The translations under genes were made by a program, and so were the position numbers. The notes under the pieces were generated by a model that was given only the letters and a program-made list of their open reading frames with translations, searched no databases and had not been told where the DNA came from. Below are positions 33,808-42,493 of a DNA stretch of 64,000 nucleotides, in pieces. Source of the stretch: Kitasatospora cineracea (GTDB lineage: Bacteria; Actinomycetota; Actinomycetes; Streptomycetales; Streptomycetaceae); assembly GCF_003751605.1 (NCBI RefSeq), contig NZ_RJVJ01000003.1, positions 707,775 through 771,774 of the forward strand. The letters are read 5' to 3'. The stretch's first letter is position 1; each line of letters starts with the position of its first letter.

Positions 33808-35049
33808 TCACCCGGCCTGATCCCGGCTCTCCGTGCGAGGGGCGGCGAGTCGAAGCGGCCGGGGGTGCAGGGCGGTCGGGTGGGGGCCGTGGCTGGGGTC
33901 GAGTTCGTGGAGGATCTGCTGGGTCTCGTCCATGATCGAGCCGTGCAGGGACCAGACGGCGGGGCCGTGATCGGTCTGGCAGAGCGTCTCGGCGGCTGCG
34001 GCGTGGTGGTCTCGGCCCCTTTCCAGAACGGCCGTCAGGTCGTCGGTGTGCCCGGGCTCGCGGACGTGGTCGCGCTGGATGCGGGCGAGGAGGTCGAGCG
34101 CGTCGCCGACCGCCTCCAGGACGCCGCCGAGGGGCCGCAGCCGTTCGCGCGCGTCGGCCTCGTGCGGGAACTGTCGCTCGCCGCGGGCCAGGTCGTCGAG
34201 GCCGCGGAGCACCGAACCGAGCTGGTCGCAGACGTGGCCGAGGCAGGTGAGGCCCTCGTCCAGCGGGGCGAGGGCGGCCGCCGGGTCGGTTCGCTGCCGC
34301 AGCCGCCGGGGGTTGAGGCGGATGCCCTCCTCGGCCTGGGCGGCCGTCTCCCGGGCCCGGTCGAGTTCGCGGGCGGCGGCCTCCACCCGGCGCAGCCAGC
34401 TGTCGGAGTCCCGTTCGTCCCAGCCCTCGCGCAGTCCGCGGGCGGTGTCGTGGGCGATGTCGGCGAGGCGGTGGGCGACCCGCGCGGTCCGGTGCGCGGC
34501 GTGGCTGACGTAGGTGGGGGGTGCGGCGACCAGGTTGACCAGGACGCCGCAGGCGACGCCGAGCAGGGTGTCCCAGATCCGCACGGGGGCGTACGGGGCG
34601 CCGGTGCTGAGCACCAGCAGAACGGTGACCGGTACCTCGGTGGACTGCTCGCCCAGGCGCAGCAGCTTCCCCAGGCCCAGACAGACACCGACGGCGAGGC
34701 CGATGCTGGCGAAGTTCGCCCCGGCCAGGCGCAGCAGCCCGAGAGCGGCCAGCGCCCCGAGCACGACGCCGCCGATCTGCCGCAGACCCTGCGCCAGCGT
34801 CCTCAGCACCGTGAGTTGGACGGTCAGCAGGGCCGCCAGCGGCGCGAGGACGGGCTGCTCGTCCTCCCCCAGCAGCAGGACCGCGGCCTCCCACGCCAGC
34901 GCGCAGGCCACCGCCACCCGGGCGGTCTGCACGACCGACTCGCGGTGCGACCGGACCGCTCGCACGGGGTGGCGCAGTGCGCGGCCGAGGGCCCGCCACG
35001 CCTCCTCCGCCCTCCTGCGCCACGCCGTCACCGGGCCGGGGGCGGTCAC
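33808..35049 (-). CDS. FUSC/aromatic acid exporter-like membrane protein
   Basis: The 413-residue protein begins with a basic amphipathic helix, then about six membrane helices (TARVAVACALAWEAAVLLLG, VLAPLAALLTVQLTVLRTLA, IGGVVLGALAALGLLRLAGA, LLGVACGVLVNLVAAP). A long cytoplasmic coiled-coil-rich domain of about 220 residues follows. This is the layout of FUSC/YccS-type or aromatic-acid exporters. GTG at 35049 overlaps the mscL stop as GTGA, so it is coupled to that channel gene. A role in envelope stress or efflux fits but is not shown. Confidence 0.85.
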   Translation of the reverse strand: MTAPGPVTAWRRRAEEAWRALGRALRHPVRAVRSHRESVVQTARVAVACALAWEAAVLLLGEDEQPVLAPLAALLTVQLTVLRTLAQGLRQIGGVVLGALAALGLLRLAGANFASIGLAVGVCLGLGKLLRLGEQSTEVPVTVLLVLSTGAPYAPVRIWDTLLGVACGVLVNLVAAPPTYVSHAAHRTARVAHRLADIAHDTARGLREGWDERDSDSWLRRVEAAARELDRARETAAQAEEGIRLNPRRLRQRTDPAAALAPLDEGLTCLGHVCDQLGSVLRGLDDLARGERQFPHEADARERLRPLGGVLEAVGDALDLLARIQRDHVREPGHTDDLTAVLERGRDHHAAAAETLCQTDHGPAVWSLHGSIMDETQQILHELDPSHGPHPTALHPRPLRLAAPRTESRDQAG

Positions 35050-35471
35050 GGCAGGTCGGGCATCGGGGCGAGCGAGGCGGTGCAGAAGGCGCACCGGCTC
35101 GCCCGGGCCGGGATCGCGGACAGGCACTCGGGGCAGTCCCGCTTGGGCGCCTGGACGTCCTGGTGCGGGGCGAAGCGCTCGTGCAGCTTGTTGAACGGCA
35201 GCACGACCACGAAGTAGAGCACCAGCGCGGTGAGCAGCAGGGTGATCGAGGCGTCGATGAACCCGCCGTACGGGAACTCCACGTGGTGGATCCTGACGGT
35301 GCGGCGGCTGAAGTCACCCACCGCACCGGTGGCCAGGCCGACCAACGGGGTGAGGAAGGCGCGGACCAGGGCGGTGACGACACCCGAGAACGCCGCTCCG
35401 ATCACCACGCCCACGGCAAGGTCGACGACGTTGCCCCGTAGAACGAAGCCGCGGAAACCCTTCACAGCCAC
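35046..35471 (-). CDS. mscL: large-conductance mechanosensitive channel
   Basis: The 141-residue protein has MscL's first helix, GFRGFVLRGNVVDLAVGVVI then GAAFSGVVTALV, and the second, DASITLLLTALVLYFVVVLP. It opens under membrane tension to release solutes after osmotic down-shock. The C-terminus carries a Cys4 zinc ribbon (CPECLSAIP and CAFC), an addition seen in actinomycete MscL. Start is GTG at 35471, with another in-frame GTG two codons later; GGGGAGGA serves either. It is coupled to the FUSC-type gene downstream. Confidence 0.95.
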   Translation of the reverse strand: MAVKGFRGFVLRGNVVDLAVGVVIGAAFSGVVTALVRAFLTPLVGLATGAVGDFSRRTVRIHHVEFPYGGFIDASITLLLTALVLYFVVVLPFNKLHERFAPHQDVQAPKRDCPECLSAIPARASRCAFCTASLAPMPDLP

Positions 35472-35901
35472 TCATCCTCCCCTTCGCCTCCGCCTGCACC
35501 GACCATCGCGGGACACCGCAGCAGCCACTGCGCGCGGGTGCGCCCGGCAGCCTTCTGCCCGGTCGGCCTTCCCGCACACCGCCGAGGTTGCGCGGGCAGT
35601 CCGCCGCACCGCACCGCGCTCGTGCACGGCCAGGCTCCGTCCGGCCGATCACCTGCGGCGTACGGAGGCCGTCCCTCGGGCCGAAGCTCGCCGGGAGGAT
35701 TTCCCCTTCGCCCGGATCCCGCGACTCCCGACGTCCGACGGGTCTGCGCCCATGACCGGCCGGCGCGGACGGTCCCGGATGGGTCGGACGGCTTGCCGAT
35801 CGGCCGGGCAACGTGCCGAATCAGTAGGAGCCAGGCATACCGGTCAGGGACCGGGGCGGGCGGAACAAGGCCGATCAAACGACTCGAAGGTGAGTACAGC
35901 G
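35472..35901. other. 430-base divergent intergenic region
   Basis: Separates mscL (minus strand) from the SRPBCC gene (plus strand) and must hold both promoters. No gene and no repeat that I can defend is visible. Confidence 0.4.
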
Positions 35902-36351
35902 ATGAGCAAGGTGCAGGAATCCATCGACGTGGACGTGCCGATCAGCACCGCGTACAACCAGTGGACGCAGTTCGAGGACTTCCCGAAGTTCATGGACGGC
36001 GTGGAGGAGATCACCCAGACCGACGACCGGCACAACCACTGGAAGACGAAGATCGCCGGTGTCAGCCGGGAGTTCGACACCGAGATCGTCGACCAGGTCC
36101 CGGACGACCACGTCGCCTGGCGCACCACCAACGGCGACGTGAAGCAGACCGGCATGGTGCGCTTCGAGCCGATCGACGCCACCCACACCCGGGTCATGAT
36201 GGAGATGGACTTCCAGCCCAGCGGCATGGCCGAGAAGGTCGGCGACATGACGGGCATGCTGGACCGGCAGGTCAAGGGCGATCTCAAGCGGTTCAAGCAC
36301 TTCATCGAGGAACGCGGTACCTCCACCGGCGGCTACCGCGGCACCCTCTGA
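35902..36351 (+). CDS. SRPBCC family (polyketide cyclase/lipid transfer fold) protein
   Basis: The 149-residue protein has the START-like fold: VQESIDVDVPISTAYNQWTQ, FEDFPKFMDGVEEITQTDDR, TEIVDQVPDDHVAWRT and the long C-terminal helix MLDRQVKGDLKRFKHFIEER. It is the YndB-type stress protein common in streptomycetes, with no catalytic residues identified; it may bind a hydrophobic ligand. ATG at 35902 begins SKVQESIDVD. It has its own transcription unit closed by a 13-bp hairpin. Confidence 0.92.
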   Translation: MSKVQESIDVDVPISTAYNQWTQFEDFPKFMDGVEEITQTDDRHNHWKTKIAGVSREFDTEIVDQVPDDHVAWRTTNGDVKQTGMVRFEPIDATHTRVMMEMDFQPSGMAEKVGDMTGMLDRQVKGDLKRFKHFIEERGTSTGGYRGTL

Positions 36352-36364
36352 CACCGCACCGCCC

Positions 36365-36396
36365 GCGCCCCCGCCGCCCCACCGCGGCGGGGGCGC
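36365..36396 (+). terminator. hairpin after the SRPBCC gene
   Basis: GCGCCCCCGCCGC (36365-36377) and GCGGCGGGGGCGC (36384-36396) form a perfect 13-bp stem with a six-base loop, 14 bases after the stop. Confidence 0.7.
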
Positions 36397-36493
36397 GGCG
36401 CGACCGCCATCACCGTGCCGCTGCTCGTGCGGCGCGTCCAGAACCGCCCTCGGCATCCGGTCGATCAGCGGCTTGAACGGACCAAGCCGCGCC

Positions 36494-37594
36494 TGAACCG
36501 CCCCGGGTTCGGTGGAGACTCGATTTCGTCCAAGGATTCGAGTCATGGCACGTCCTTCCTCCTACCCGCCTGAGCTGCACCGTCGTGCGGTGCGCATGGT
36601 CGCCGAGGACCTCGGCGACCACCCGAACGAGTCCACCGCGCTGCGGGCCGTCGCGGAGAAGCCGGGCATCGGGCCCGCCGAGACCCTTCGCAACTGGGTG
36701 CGACGTGACCAGGTCGACTCCGGGCAGCGCCCGGGCACGACCACGGAGGAGTCCGCGCAGATCAAGGCGATGAAGAAGGGGATCGCCGAACTCAAGCGCG
36801 CCAACGAGATCCTCAAGGCCGCGGCGAGCTTCCTCGCGGCCGAGCCCTCCGCCCGCACGGTGCGCGACGAGGGACTCGAGGAGCTGATCAAGGAGGTCTA
36901 CAACGCCAACTACCGCGTCCACGGGGCCCGCAAGGTATGGCGGGAGCTGGGCCGGCAAGGCCACTCGGTGGCACGCTGCACCGTCGAACGCCTGATGCGC
37001 GAGCTCGGCATCACCGGCGCCGTGCGCGGCAAGAAGGTCGTCACCACTATTGCGGACCAGGCCGCCGAACGCGCCCCTGATCCGGTGGACCGCAAGTTCG
37101 TCGTGGACACCTTCTCCCGCCGCATCGTCGGCTGGTCCGCCGCGATGTCGAAGGAGACCAGGCTCGTACTGGATGCCCTGGAGATGGCCTTGTGGCAGCG
37201 CGATCGTGACGGATTCCCGCACCAGGGAGGTGAGTTGATACCTCATTCGGATGCCGGGTCGCAGTACACAAGTTTCCGGCTCGCCGAGCACCTGGACGCC
37301 GTCGGCATCGCGGCCTCGCTCGGATCGGTCGGCGACGCCGACGACAACGCCCTGATGGAGCCCACCATCGGGCTCTACAAGACAGAGCTGATCAAACCAG
37401 GGCGGCCGTGGAAGACCCTCGCCCAGGTCGAGCTGGCCACTGCCGAGTGGACCGACTGGTACTGCCACCGGCGACTCCACGGTGGGATAGGCCACGTCCC
37501 ACCCGTCGAACATGAGACCAATTACTACCTCACCGCCACAAAACCCCAGGTCACAACCACAACCTGAGATCTCCACCGAGCCCGGGGCGGTTCA
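36494..37594 (+). mobile_element. IS3-family element, internally deleted
   Basis: The ends TGAACCGCCCCGGG and following (36494-36518) and their complement at 37570-37594 form 25-bp inverted repeats with one mismatch. Between them is one transposase frame, shortened relative to complete elements. Total length is 1101 bases. No target-site duplication can be defended from the flanks. With intact ends but a damaged transposase it could move only if another element supplied the enzyme. Confidence 0.85.
36545..37567 (+). pseudogene. IS3-family transposase, OrfA and OrfB fused with two deletions
   Basis: Residues 1-96 are OrfA: SYPPELHRRAVRMVAEDLGD (helix-turn-helix) to the leucine-rich ELKRANEILKAAASFLAAE. 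The frame then jumps into OrfB at PSARTVRDEGLEELIKEVYN, so about 30 residues of the normal OrfA-OrfB overlap are missing. A second gap follows VDRKF: the segment with the first catalytic Asp (usually VADFTYV) is gone and the frame resumes at VVDTFSRRIVGW. The second Asp (HSDAGSQYTS) and the final Glu region (NALMEPTIGLYKTELI) remain. Without the first Asp it cannot be active. Confidence 0.85.
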
Positions 37595-37678
37595 CCATGC
37601 TGCCTGGCCACCCCACCCAGATGCAGCCCGATTTCCTTGACCAACCCCGCAGAGGCACCCCCGGAGGGGGCCGCGAGG

Positions 37679-38737
37679 TCAGACGGGGAGGATGGAGCCC
37701 GGGGCCGGGACGAGGCCTTGGGGGTCGCCGGCTGCCGGCCATTCCGGCGGGATGCGGGTGGCATGGATCTCGGAACCGCTCTCGCTGTGCGACGTCATGA
37801 GACCGATGACCCGTTTCGTGAGGGTGGCGATCACTGCCGATCCCGAGTCGCCGGACTGCAGTTCGAGGTGGCCGCCGATGTCCTGGCTGGTGAAGGCGAG
37901 GCAACTCCTCCAGTACGCGTACCTGCCCCACGTCGGCTCCGTGCGGTACATCGCGGCCTCCGAGGTGACCATCGCGTCCTGGCGTACGCCGGTCGTTGCC
38001 CCGATCCAGCTGACGAAGGCCTTGTCCGCGTCGCTCAGCGTGCCCGAGTTCAGCTGCAGTGCCTTCTCATGGGGCCATATGGGCGGGACGGCGAACGACG
38101 TCGTCCTGGAGTCGACCCGCGCCCAGGCGAAGTCGTACCGGTTGCGGACCGTCGGCACGCTCTGGAGCGAATCGGAGGTGATGATCTCGAACGTCCCGTC
38201 GCACCGCCCGATCCGGTTCCAGTCCGTCTGCAAGTCCCAGGCGCTCCAACCGGGCTGGTACACCGGATTGCCCGGGGTGCTCGCCCGGGCGATGACATGG
38301 GCGTTGGTCAGCAGGCACCGCTGGTTGCGGTACGTCGTGACCACGCCGAGCGTTCCGCCCAAGGCGCTCACCAGCGGGATCCAGCCCCACTGCGACACGA
38401 TCCGGTAGCCCCCGGGGCACGGGCGCTGCCGGCTCTCCAACGACGCCGCCGGCACGATCCTGCCGGTCTCGACGACGTCCGTGAGCACGTCCACGGTCTC
38501 CACCCGGCCGTCCGGCCGGGTGACGTCGACCTCGACGGTGGGCGGGACGGGGAAGTCCCGGTCGGCCGGGAAGCGCGGCGGCGCCTTCCTGATCACCCCG
38601 ACGGTGATCGCGGGCTCTCCGGTGTCCCGGCCGTGCACGATCTTCGTACGGGTGTCGAGCATGACGATGTTCGGACAGGACAGCCACTCCGCGACCGTGG
38701 TGTGGGCCTCTTCCAGCGGGACGGGACCGCGTGCCAT
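37679..38737 (-). CDS. trypsin-like serine protease in a three-gene operon
   Basis: The 352-residue protein has a chymotrypsin-type triad: His147 in CLLTNAHVIA, Asp202 in RYDFAWARV and Ser298 in LQSGDSGSAV. About 110 residues precede the protease domain, including a region FPVPPTVEVDVTRPDGRVET that looks like a separate small beta domain. There is no signal peptide, so it may be released unconventionally or act inside the cell. ATG at 38737 is preceded by GAGAGGGG. It is the last gene after two paralogous beta-rich proteins, only 13 bases behind the second, so co-expression is near certain. I infer it could process those proteins. Confidence 0.85.
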   Translation of the reverse strand: MARGPVPLEEAHTTVAEWLSCPNIVMLDTRTKIVHGRDTGEPAITVGVIRKAPPRFPADRDFPVPPTVEVDVTRPDGRVETVDVLTDVVETGRIVPAASLESRQRPCPGGYRIVSQWGWIPLVSALGGTLGVVTTYRNQRCLLTNAHVIARASTPGNPVYQPGWSAWDLQTDWNRIGRCDGTFEIITSDSLQSVPTVRNRYDFAWARVDSRTTSFAVPPIWPHEKALQLNSGTLSDADKAFVSWIGATTGVRQDAMVTSEAAMYRTEPTWGRYAYWRSCLAFTSQDIGGHLELQSGDSGSAVIATLTKRVIGLMTSHSESGSEIHATRIPPEWPAAGDPQGLVPAPGSILPV

Positions 38738-38750
38738 GGGTGTGCCCCTC

Positions 38751-39707
38751 TCACTTCCGGGCCAGGATCTCCCGCATCTGCGGGGACATCGGCATCGCCT
38801 TCCTCAGCGGCCGCTCGGGAAGGCCGTCCGGGTCGTACGAGCCGCCGATCACCGCCGGGTCCTCGGACGCGTAGATGAGCGACGAGAAGGGGCGGCCGTG
38901 GGAGTCGAGCACCGAGACGACGTTCGTGAGCTGCCAGTGGAGGAACATCTTCGCGGCGTCCCCCTCGGTGTTGTCGAAGGTCTGCGCGACCGAAGAGGTG
39001 GTCCGGGTGCTCGTGGTGACCTGCTGGAACGAGGATGAACTGGCGTTGAGCGAGGCTGAGATGCTCGCCGAGATGGGCCCCCAGCTGGCACCGGCGCCCG
39101 CCCCCACGGCCGAGGCGATGTCCGACTGATCCGAGGTGGTGTTCTCGATCCCCGTCGTCGTCGTGTAGTTCTCCTTGCGCTTCTGCCCCCTGGCGATGCT
39201 GTAGGACGTCGGCAGCCGCCGCCAGTACTGCTCGCGGACGATCACGTTCGCGCCGGCCTTTCCGCAGCCGACCACCACCCGCGGCGAGTCCGGCGGGATG
39301 ACGACGCCCTTGTTGGGAACCGGCGGCAGGCCGATGTCGTTCGCGTCGAGCAGGTCGTCGTTGTCGACGGTGACCCAGTCCTGCGGGTCGCTGCCGCCGC
39401 TCGCTGTCTGGAGGACCGCGACGAACGCGCCGGTGAAGTAGTTGACGAAGACGAAGTACCAGCCGTAGTCGAGCTGTCCGGTGAGCCCCGGCCACTCCGA
39501 GCCGGGGCTCACACCGAGGGAGGGGTACCCCACACCGAAGGTGTTGCTGTCGGAGTCGTAGCCCAGCCAGACCCCCCGGTCGGAAATGAGGTACACGCCG
39601 AGCGGGATCATGGTCGCGTTGTTGAAGCTGAACTGCGCGGTGCTTCCGATGCTCGTGGACGTCAGCGTGCCGTCGAGGGCCTGCTGATAGGCCGTGGTCA
39701 TCTTCAC
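38751..39707 (-). CDS. beta-rich protein with pore-former-like hairpin segment (paralogue B)
   Basis: This 318-residue protein has no signal peptide. The N-terminal 110 residues are aromatic-rich beta strands (QLDYGWYFVFVNYFTGAFVA), perhaps a binding domain. A conserved centre, DSPRVVVGCG and VREQYWRRLPTSYSIARGQK, leads to residues 182-243, where Ser/Thr and Ala alternate (ASWGPISASISASLNASSSS). That pattern resembles the amphipathic insertion hairpin of aerolysin-like toxins. C-terminal strands contain MFLHWQLTNVVSVLDS. It shares this order with the gene upstream. GTG at 39707 follows GGGAGGACACC closely. The toxin reading is structural inference; no named family was recognised. Confidence 0.7.
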   Translation of the reverse strand: MKMTTAYQQALDGTLTSTSIGSTAQFSFNNATMIPLGVYLISDRGVWLGYDSDSNTFGVGYPSLGVSPGSEWPGLTGQLDYGWYFVFVNYFTGAFVAVLQTASGGSDPQDWVTVDNDDLLDANDIGLPPVPNKGVVIPPDSPRVVVGCGKAGANVIVREQYWRRLPTSYSIARGQKRKENYTTTTGIENTTSDQSDIASAVGAGAGASWGPISASISASLNASSSSFQQVTTSTRTTSSVAQTFDNTEGDAAKMFLHWQLTNVVSVLDSHGRPFSSLIYASEDPAVIGGSYDPDGLPERPLRKAMPMSPQMREILARK

Positions 39708-39725
39708 GGTGTCCTCCCGGCGTTC

Positions 39726-40622
39726 TCAGCCGCGCAGTTCGGCGGGGTCCGGCTGGGTGTACGGGCCGGCGACGACCATCGGCGACGTCCCGGTGGCGAG
39801 GATGGACAGCGGCGCATTCCCGCTCCACGGCCAGATCGACACGACGTCGGTGAGCTGCCAGCAGAGCATCATCTCCGGAGCCTCGGCCTTCGGGTCGAGA
39901 CTGTACTGCTCGGAGACGTAGGACGTCGTCTCCTCGGTGACGGTGAGCTGCTGGAAGGTGGTGGACGTCGTGCTCAGCGAGGCCGACACCGTCGCCGAGA
40001 CGGGACCCCAGCCGACGCCGGCCGACGCACTCACCGACGCCTCCAGCGTGCTCAGCTGGGACGAGGTCTCCTGCTTCCCGGACGTGATGGTGTACGCGTA
40101 CTCCTTCGTCTCCCCGGGAGCCACGCTGTAGGAGTTCGGCATTCGCTGCCAGAACTGCTCCCGGATCACCACGTTGGGGGCCAGCGGGTGGTCGGTCTCG
40201 ACCAGGCCGCAACCGACCACCACCCGGGGCGAGTCGGCCGGAACGAGGATTCCGGCCTTCGGATCGGGAACCGGCACCGTCCCGATGTCGTTCGGCTCCA
40301 GCAGATCCCAGTCCGTGACGTAGACGTCCGCGTCCCCGGCGCCGGGATCCTCGTACACGGTGACGAAGCCGCCGGTGTCGGCGCTGGCCGCGAGCCAGTA
40401 CACGCCCTGCTCCGAGACGACCGTCGCCACGCCGCCCTCCGTCCCGGGGATGTTCGTACCCTGGAGGGGAGCGGCGACCACGTGCTCGCCACTGCCGCCG
40501 ACGAAGTACAGGACAAGCGTCAGCGAGGTCATGTTGTGGAAGGTCAGTGACTCGTTGCCGCCGGACGGGACGGAGACCAGCGTCCCGTCGATGGCCTTCT
40601 GGTAGTCCTCGTTCATCTGCAC
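39726..40622 (-). CDS. beta-rich protein with pore-former-like hairpin segment (paralogue A)
   Basis: The 298-residue first product of the operon is a paralogue of the next gene. Shared blocks are YQKAIDGTL at the start, ADSPRVVVGCG, VVIREQFWQRMPNSYSVAPG, the alternating segment around ASVSASAGVGWGPVSATVSA, FQQLTV and MMLCWQLTDVVSI. N-terminal halves differ more, so the two could bind different partners or receptors. No signal peptide or long hydrophobic helix is present; membrane insertion, if any, would be by a beta hairpin. GTG at 40622 or ATG at 40616 is the start. It lies 18 bases ahead of paralogue B. An IS630 remnant begins about 100 bases upstream. Confidence 0.7.
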   Translation of the reverse strand: MQMNEDYQKAIDGTLVSVPSGGNESLTFHNMTSLTLVLYFVGGSGEHVVAAPLQGTNIPGTEGGVATVVSEQGVYWLAASADTGGFVTVYEDPGAGDADVYVTDWDLLEPNDIGTVPVPDPKAGILVPADSPRVVVGCGLVETDHPLAPNVVIREQFWQRMPNSYSVAPGETKEYAYTITSGKQETSSQLSTLEASVSASAGVGWGPVSATVSASLSTTSTTFQQLTVTEETTSYVSEQYSLDPKAEAPEMMLCWQLTDVVSIWPWSGNAPLSILATGTSPMVVAGPYTQPDPAELRG

Positions 40623-40721
40623 GGTCGGCCCCCGCTCCTCCCCGAACGGCTCGGGGGTCGGCGATGTTCACGGGTGTACGGCGAGAGAGCGCCGCTGGTC
40701 GGCGCCGACGTTCTCCCCCTC

Positions 40722-41720
40722 TCAGCGTATGTACGCGGCAGATCCGCACGCATCCCGGCGGGGGCGCCCCAGCCAGTGTCCTGAGTCTGGGATTCGCTTC
40801 AGATATCCGGCGAGGCGTTCGAGGATCTCGTCTGCGGCCTCGGTCCAGACGTAGGGATTCGGGTCGGTGCTCCAGGTGGCGATCCAGTCACGGACGTCGG
40901 CTTCGAGAGCCTGGACGAACTTGTGGACGCCTCGCCGTATCTGCTTGTTCGTCAGCTCGGCGAACCAGCGCTCGACCAGGTTCAGCCAGGAGGAACCGGT
41001 CGGGGTGAAGTGCAGGTGGAACCGCGGGTGGCCACTAGCCAGGTCTTGATCGCCGGTGTCTTGTGGGTGGCGTAGTTGTCCAGCACCAGGTGGACATCCG
41101 TTCCCTCGGGGACCTCCGTGCCCAGCCGGAGCAGGAACTTCTCGAACTCCTCGGCGTGACGGCGGCGGTGGAGCGAGCCGATGACCTTGCCGGTGGCGAC
41201 CTCGAGTGCGGCGAACAGGGTGGTGGTGCCGTGGGGGACGTAGTCGGCGGTCATCCGCTGCGGAACCCCCGGCACCATCGGCAGTACTGGCTGGGCGCGG
41301 TCGAGCGCCTGGATCCGGGACTTTTTGTCCACGCAGAACACCAGAGCCCGCTCGGGCGGGTCGAGGTACGAGGCCGACCACCTCGTGGACCTTGTCCACG
41401 AGGTACGGGTCGGTCGACAGCTCGAAGGTCTCGGCGCGGTGCGGCCGAAGTCCGAACGCCCGCCAGGTCCGCGACACGGTGGACTGGGACAGGCCCGTCT
41501 CCCCGGCCATCGACCGGGTCGACCAGTGCGTGGCGTCCTTCGAAGTGCGTTCCGGCGTCCTGGCGACCAGCTCGACCACCTGCCCGTCGGTCACCGTGCG
41601 GGGACCTCCAGGCCTGGGCATGTCGCCCAGGCCGGCGATCCGGTGCTCGACGAACCTGGCCCGCCACCCGCCGACCGCGTGCGGGGTCGATGCGGTTGCG
41701 CACCTCTGCGCCCGCCCCTG
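40722..41720 (-). mobile_element. IS630-family transposase, frameshifted
   Basis: Three frames together give an IS630-type transposase. VGGWRARFVEHRIAGLGDMP to STVSRTWRAFGLRPHRAETF and YLVDKVHEVVGL lie in the first. FCVDKKSRIQALDRAQPVLP to VHLVLDNYATHKTPAIKTWL lie in the second. HFTPTGSSWLNLVERWFAEL to EILERLAGYLKRIPDSGH lie in the third. The catalytic Asp residues (FCVDKK, LVLDNY) and Glu (VERWF) remain but are split by shifts near 41370 and 41030. The first helices are missing. It is inactive. It borders the beta-protein/protease operon. Confidence 0.85.
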
Positions 41721-41799
41721 CGGCCGTCGCCGAACTGCAGCACCAGGTCGGGCTGCACTCCTTGATGGATTCCTTGATGCCGCAGCTCACGGGCGTGTG

Positions 41800-41901
41800 A
41801 GCGGTCCCTGGCCCGGCGTCCTGGCGGTGGCTGCGGGCAGGGCCGTCAAGGTTCGCCGGCGCCGCCATCAAGGTTCGGCCCAGCCGTCATCAAGGTGGGA
41901 T
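41800..41901. repeat. imperfect direct repeats ATCAAGGTTCGG
   Basis: GTCAAGGTTCGCC, ATCAAGGTTCGGCC and ATCAAGGTGGG occur in a row over about 60 bases, each followed by GC-rich spacers. They lie between the IS630 remnant and a small ORF. No function is evident. Confidence 0.5.
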
Positions 41902-42198
41902 TCAGCGCCCCGCGTCGCCCTGTTCGGTGGCGGCGTGCAGCCGGGCGGCCGTCGCGGCGGCCGCTTCGCGGGTGAGGGGGTCGGGGTGGTCGGCGAGCAG
42001 GGCGAGCAGGGCGAGCAGCTCGGCGGCCGCGGTGAGCACCGGCACCGGCACCGCCGCCTCGCGCAGCAGCAACAGTTGCGCGGCGGCGCGGTGGCCGGCC
42101 GACGTGGCGGGCTCGGAGGATTCGGTGGTGGGCAGCAGCGCGGTCAGCCCGGAGCCCAGGCCGGGCCGCCGGATGCCGGTGGGGGAGGAGTGCGTCAT
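41902..42198 (-). CDS. 98-residue hypothetical protein
   Basis: The product is Ala/Leu-rich and mostly helical (AAAQLLLLREAAVPVPVLTA, AAELLALLALLADHPDPLTR). The pattern is that of a short soluble or peripheral helical protein; no family is recognised. A diverged fragment of the same gene lies at about 2257-2340, so it belongs to a dispersed small-gene family in this genome. Start is ATG at 42198 (THSSPTGI). Confidence 0.5.
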   Translation of the reverse strand: MTHSSPTGIRRPGLGSGLTALLPTTESSEPATSAGHRAAAQLLLLREAAVPVPVLTAAAELLALLALLADHPDPLTREAAAATAARLHAATEQGDAGR

Positions 42199-42365
42199 GC
42201 CCGGACAACCGCCCCCAGCCCGCTCGGGTCACGCCCACCCACCCCCGGTCCACGGACGGGTTTGTCCAGGGGAAACGCGGAACCGGCCAGGCCTGTCCAC
42301 CATCACCCGCACCACGGCGTGGCCGGGGCCGGCCATCTCTCTCCGATCTGCATCCACCTGTGTTC

Positions 42366-42452
42366 GGCCGCCGACCCGGCGGCCTGGGGCAGCGTGGGAC
42401 GGTGCTGGGACAGCCCGCGCCACCCTGTCCCAGCACCGTCCCACGCTGCCCC
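42366..42452. repeat. large inverted repeat, 28-bp perfect arms
   Basis: Positions 42386-42413 (starting GGGGCAGCGTGGGACGG) are exactly complementary to 42425-42452 with an 11-base loop. A smaller hairpin, GGCCGCC/GGCGGCC, lies immediately to the left (42366-42384). The structure stands in a 295-base gap with no gene, between a small ORF and an IS5 element. Such a long perfect stem could be a terminator, a recombination or replication site, or a processed RNA. Confidence 0.8.
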
Positions 42453-42493
42453 ACTATGTCCGTATTTCCGGGGTGAACCTGGGGCTGTCCTAA

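Noticed and set aside
36481..37600. Target-site duplication for the IS3 element
   Set aside because: The flanking bases share only two C residues, so no duplication can be claimed.
42366..42452. Streptomyces telomere end
   Set aside because: Telomeres carry several different palindromes within about 150 bases of a free end. Here there is one large and one small hairpin inside continuous sequence.
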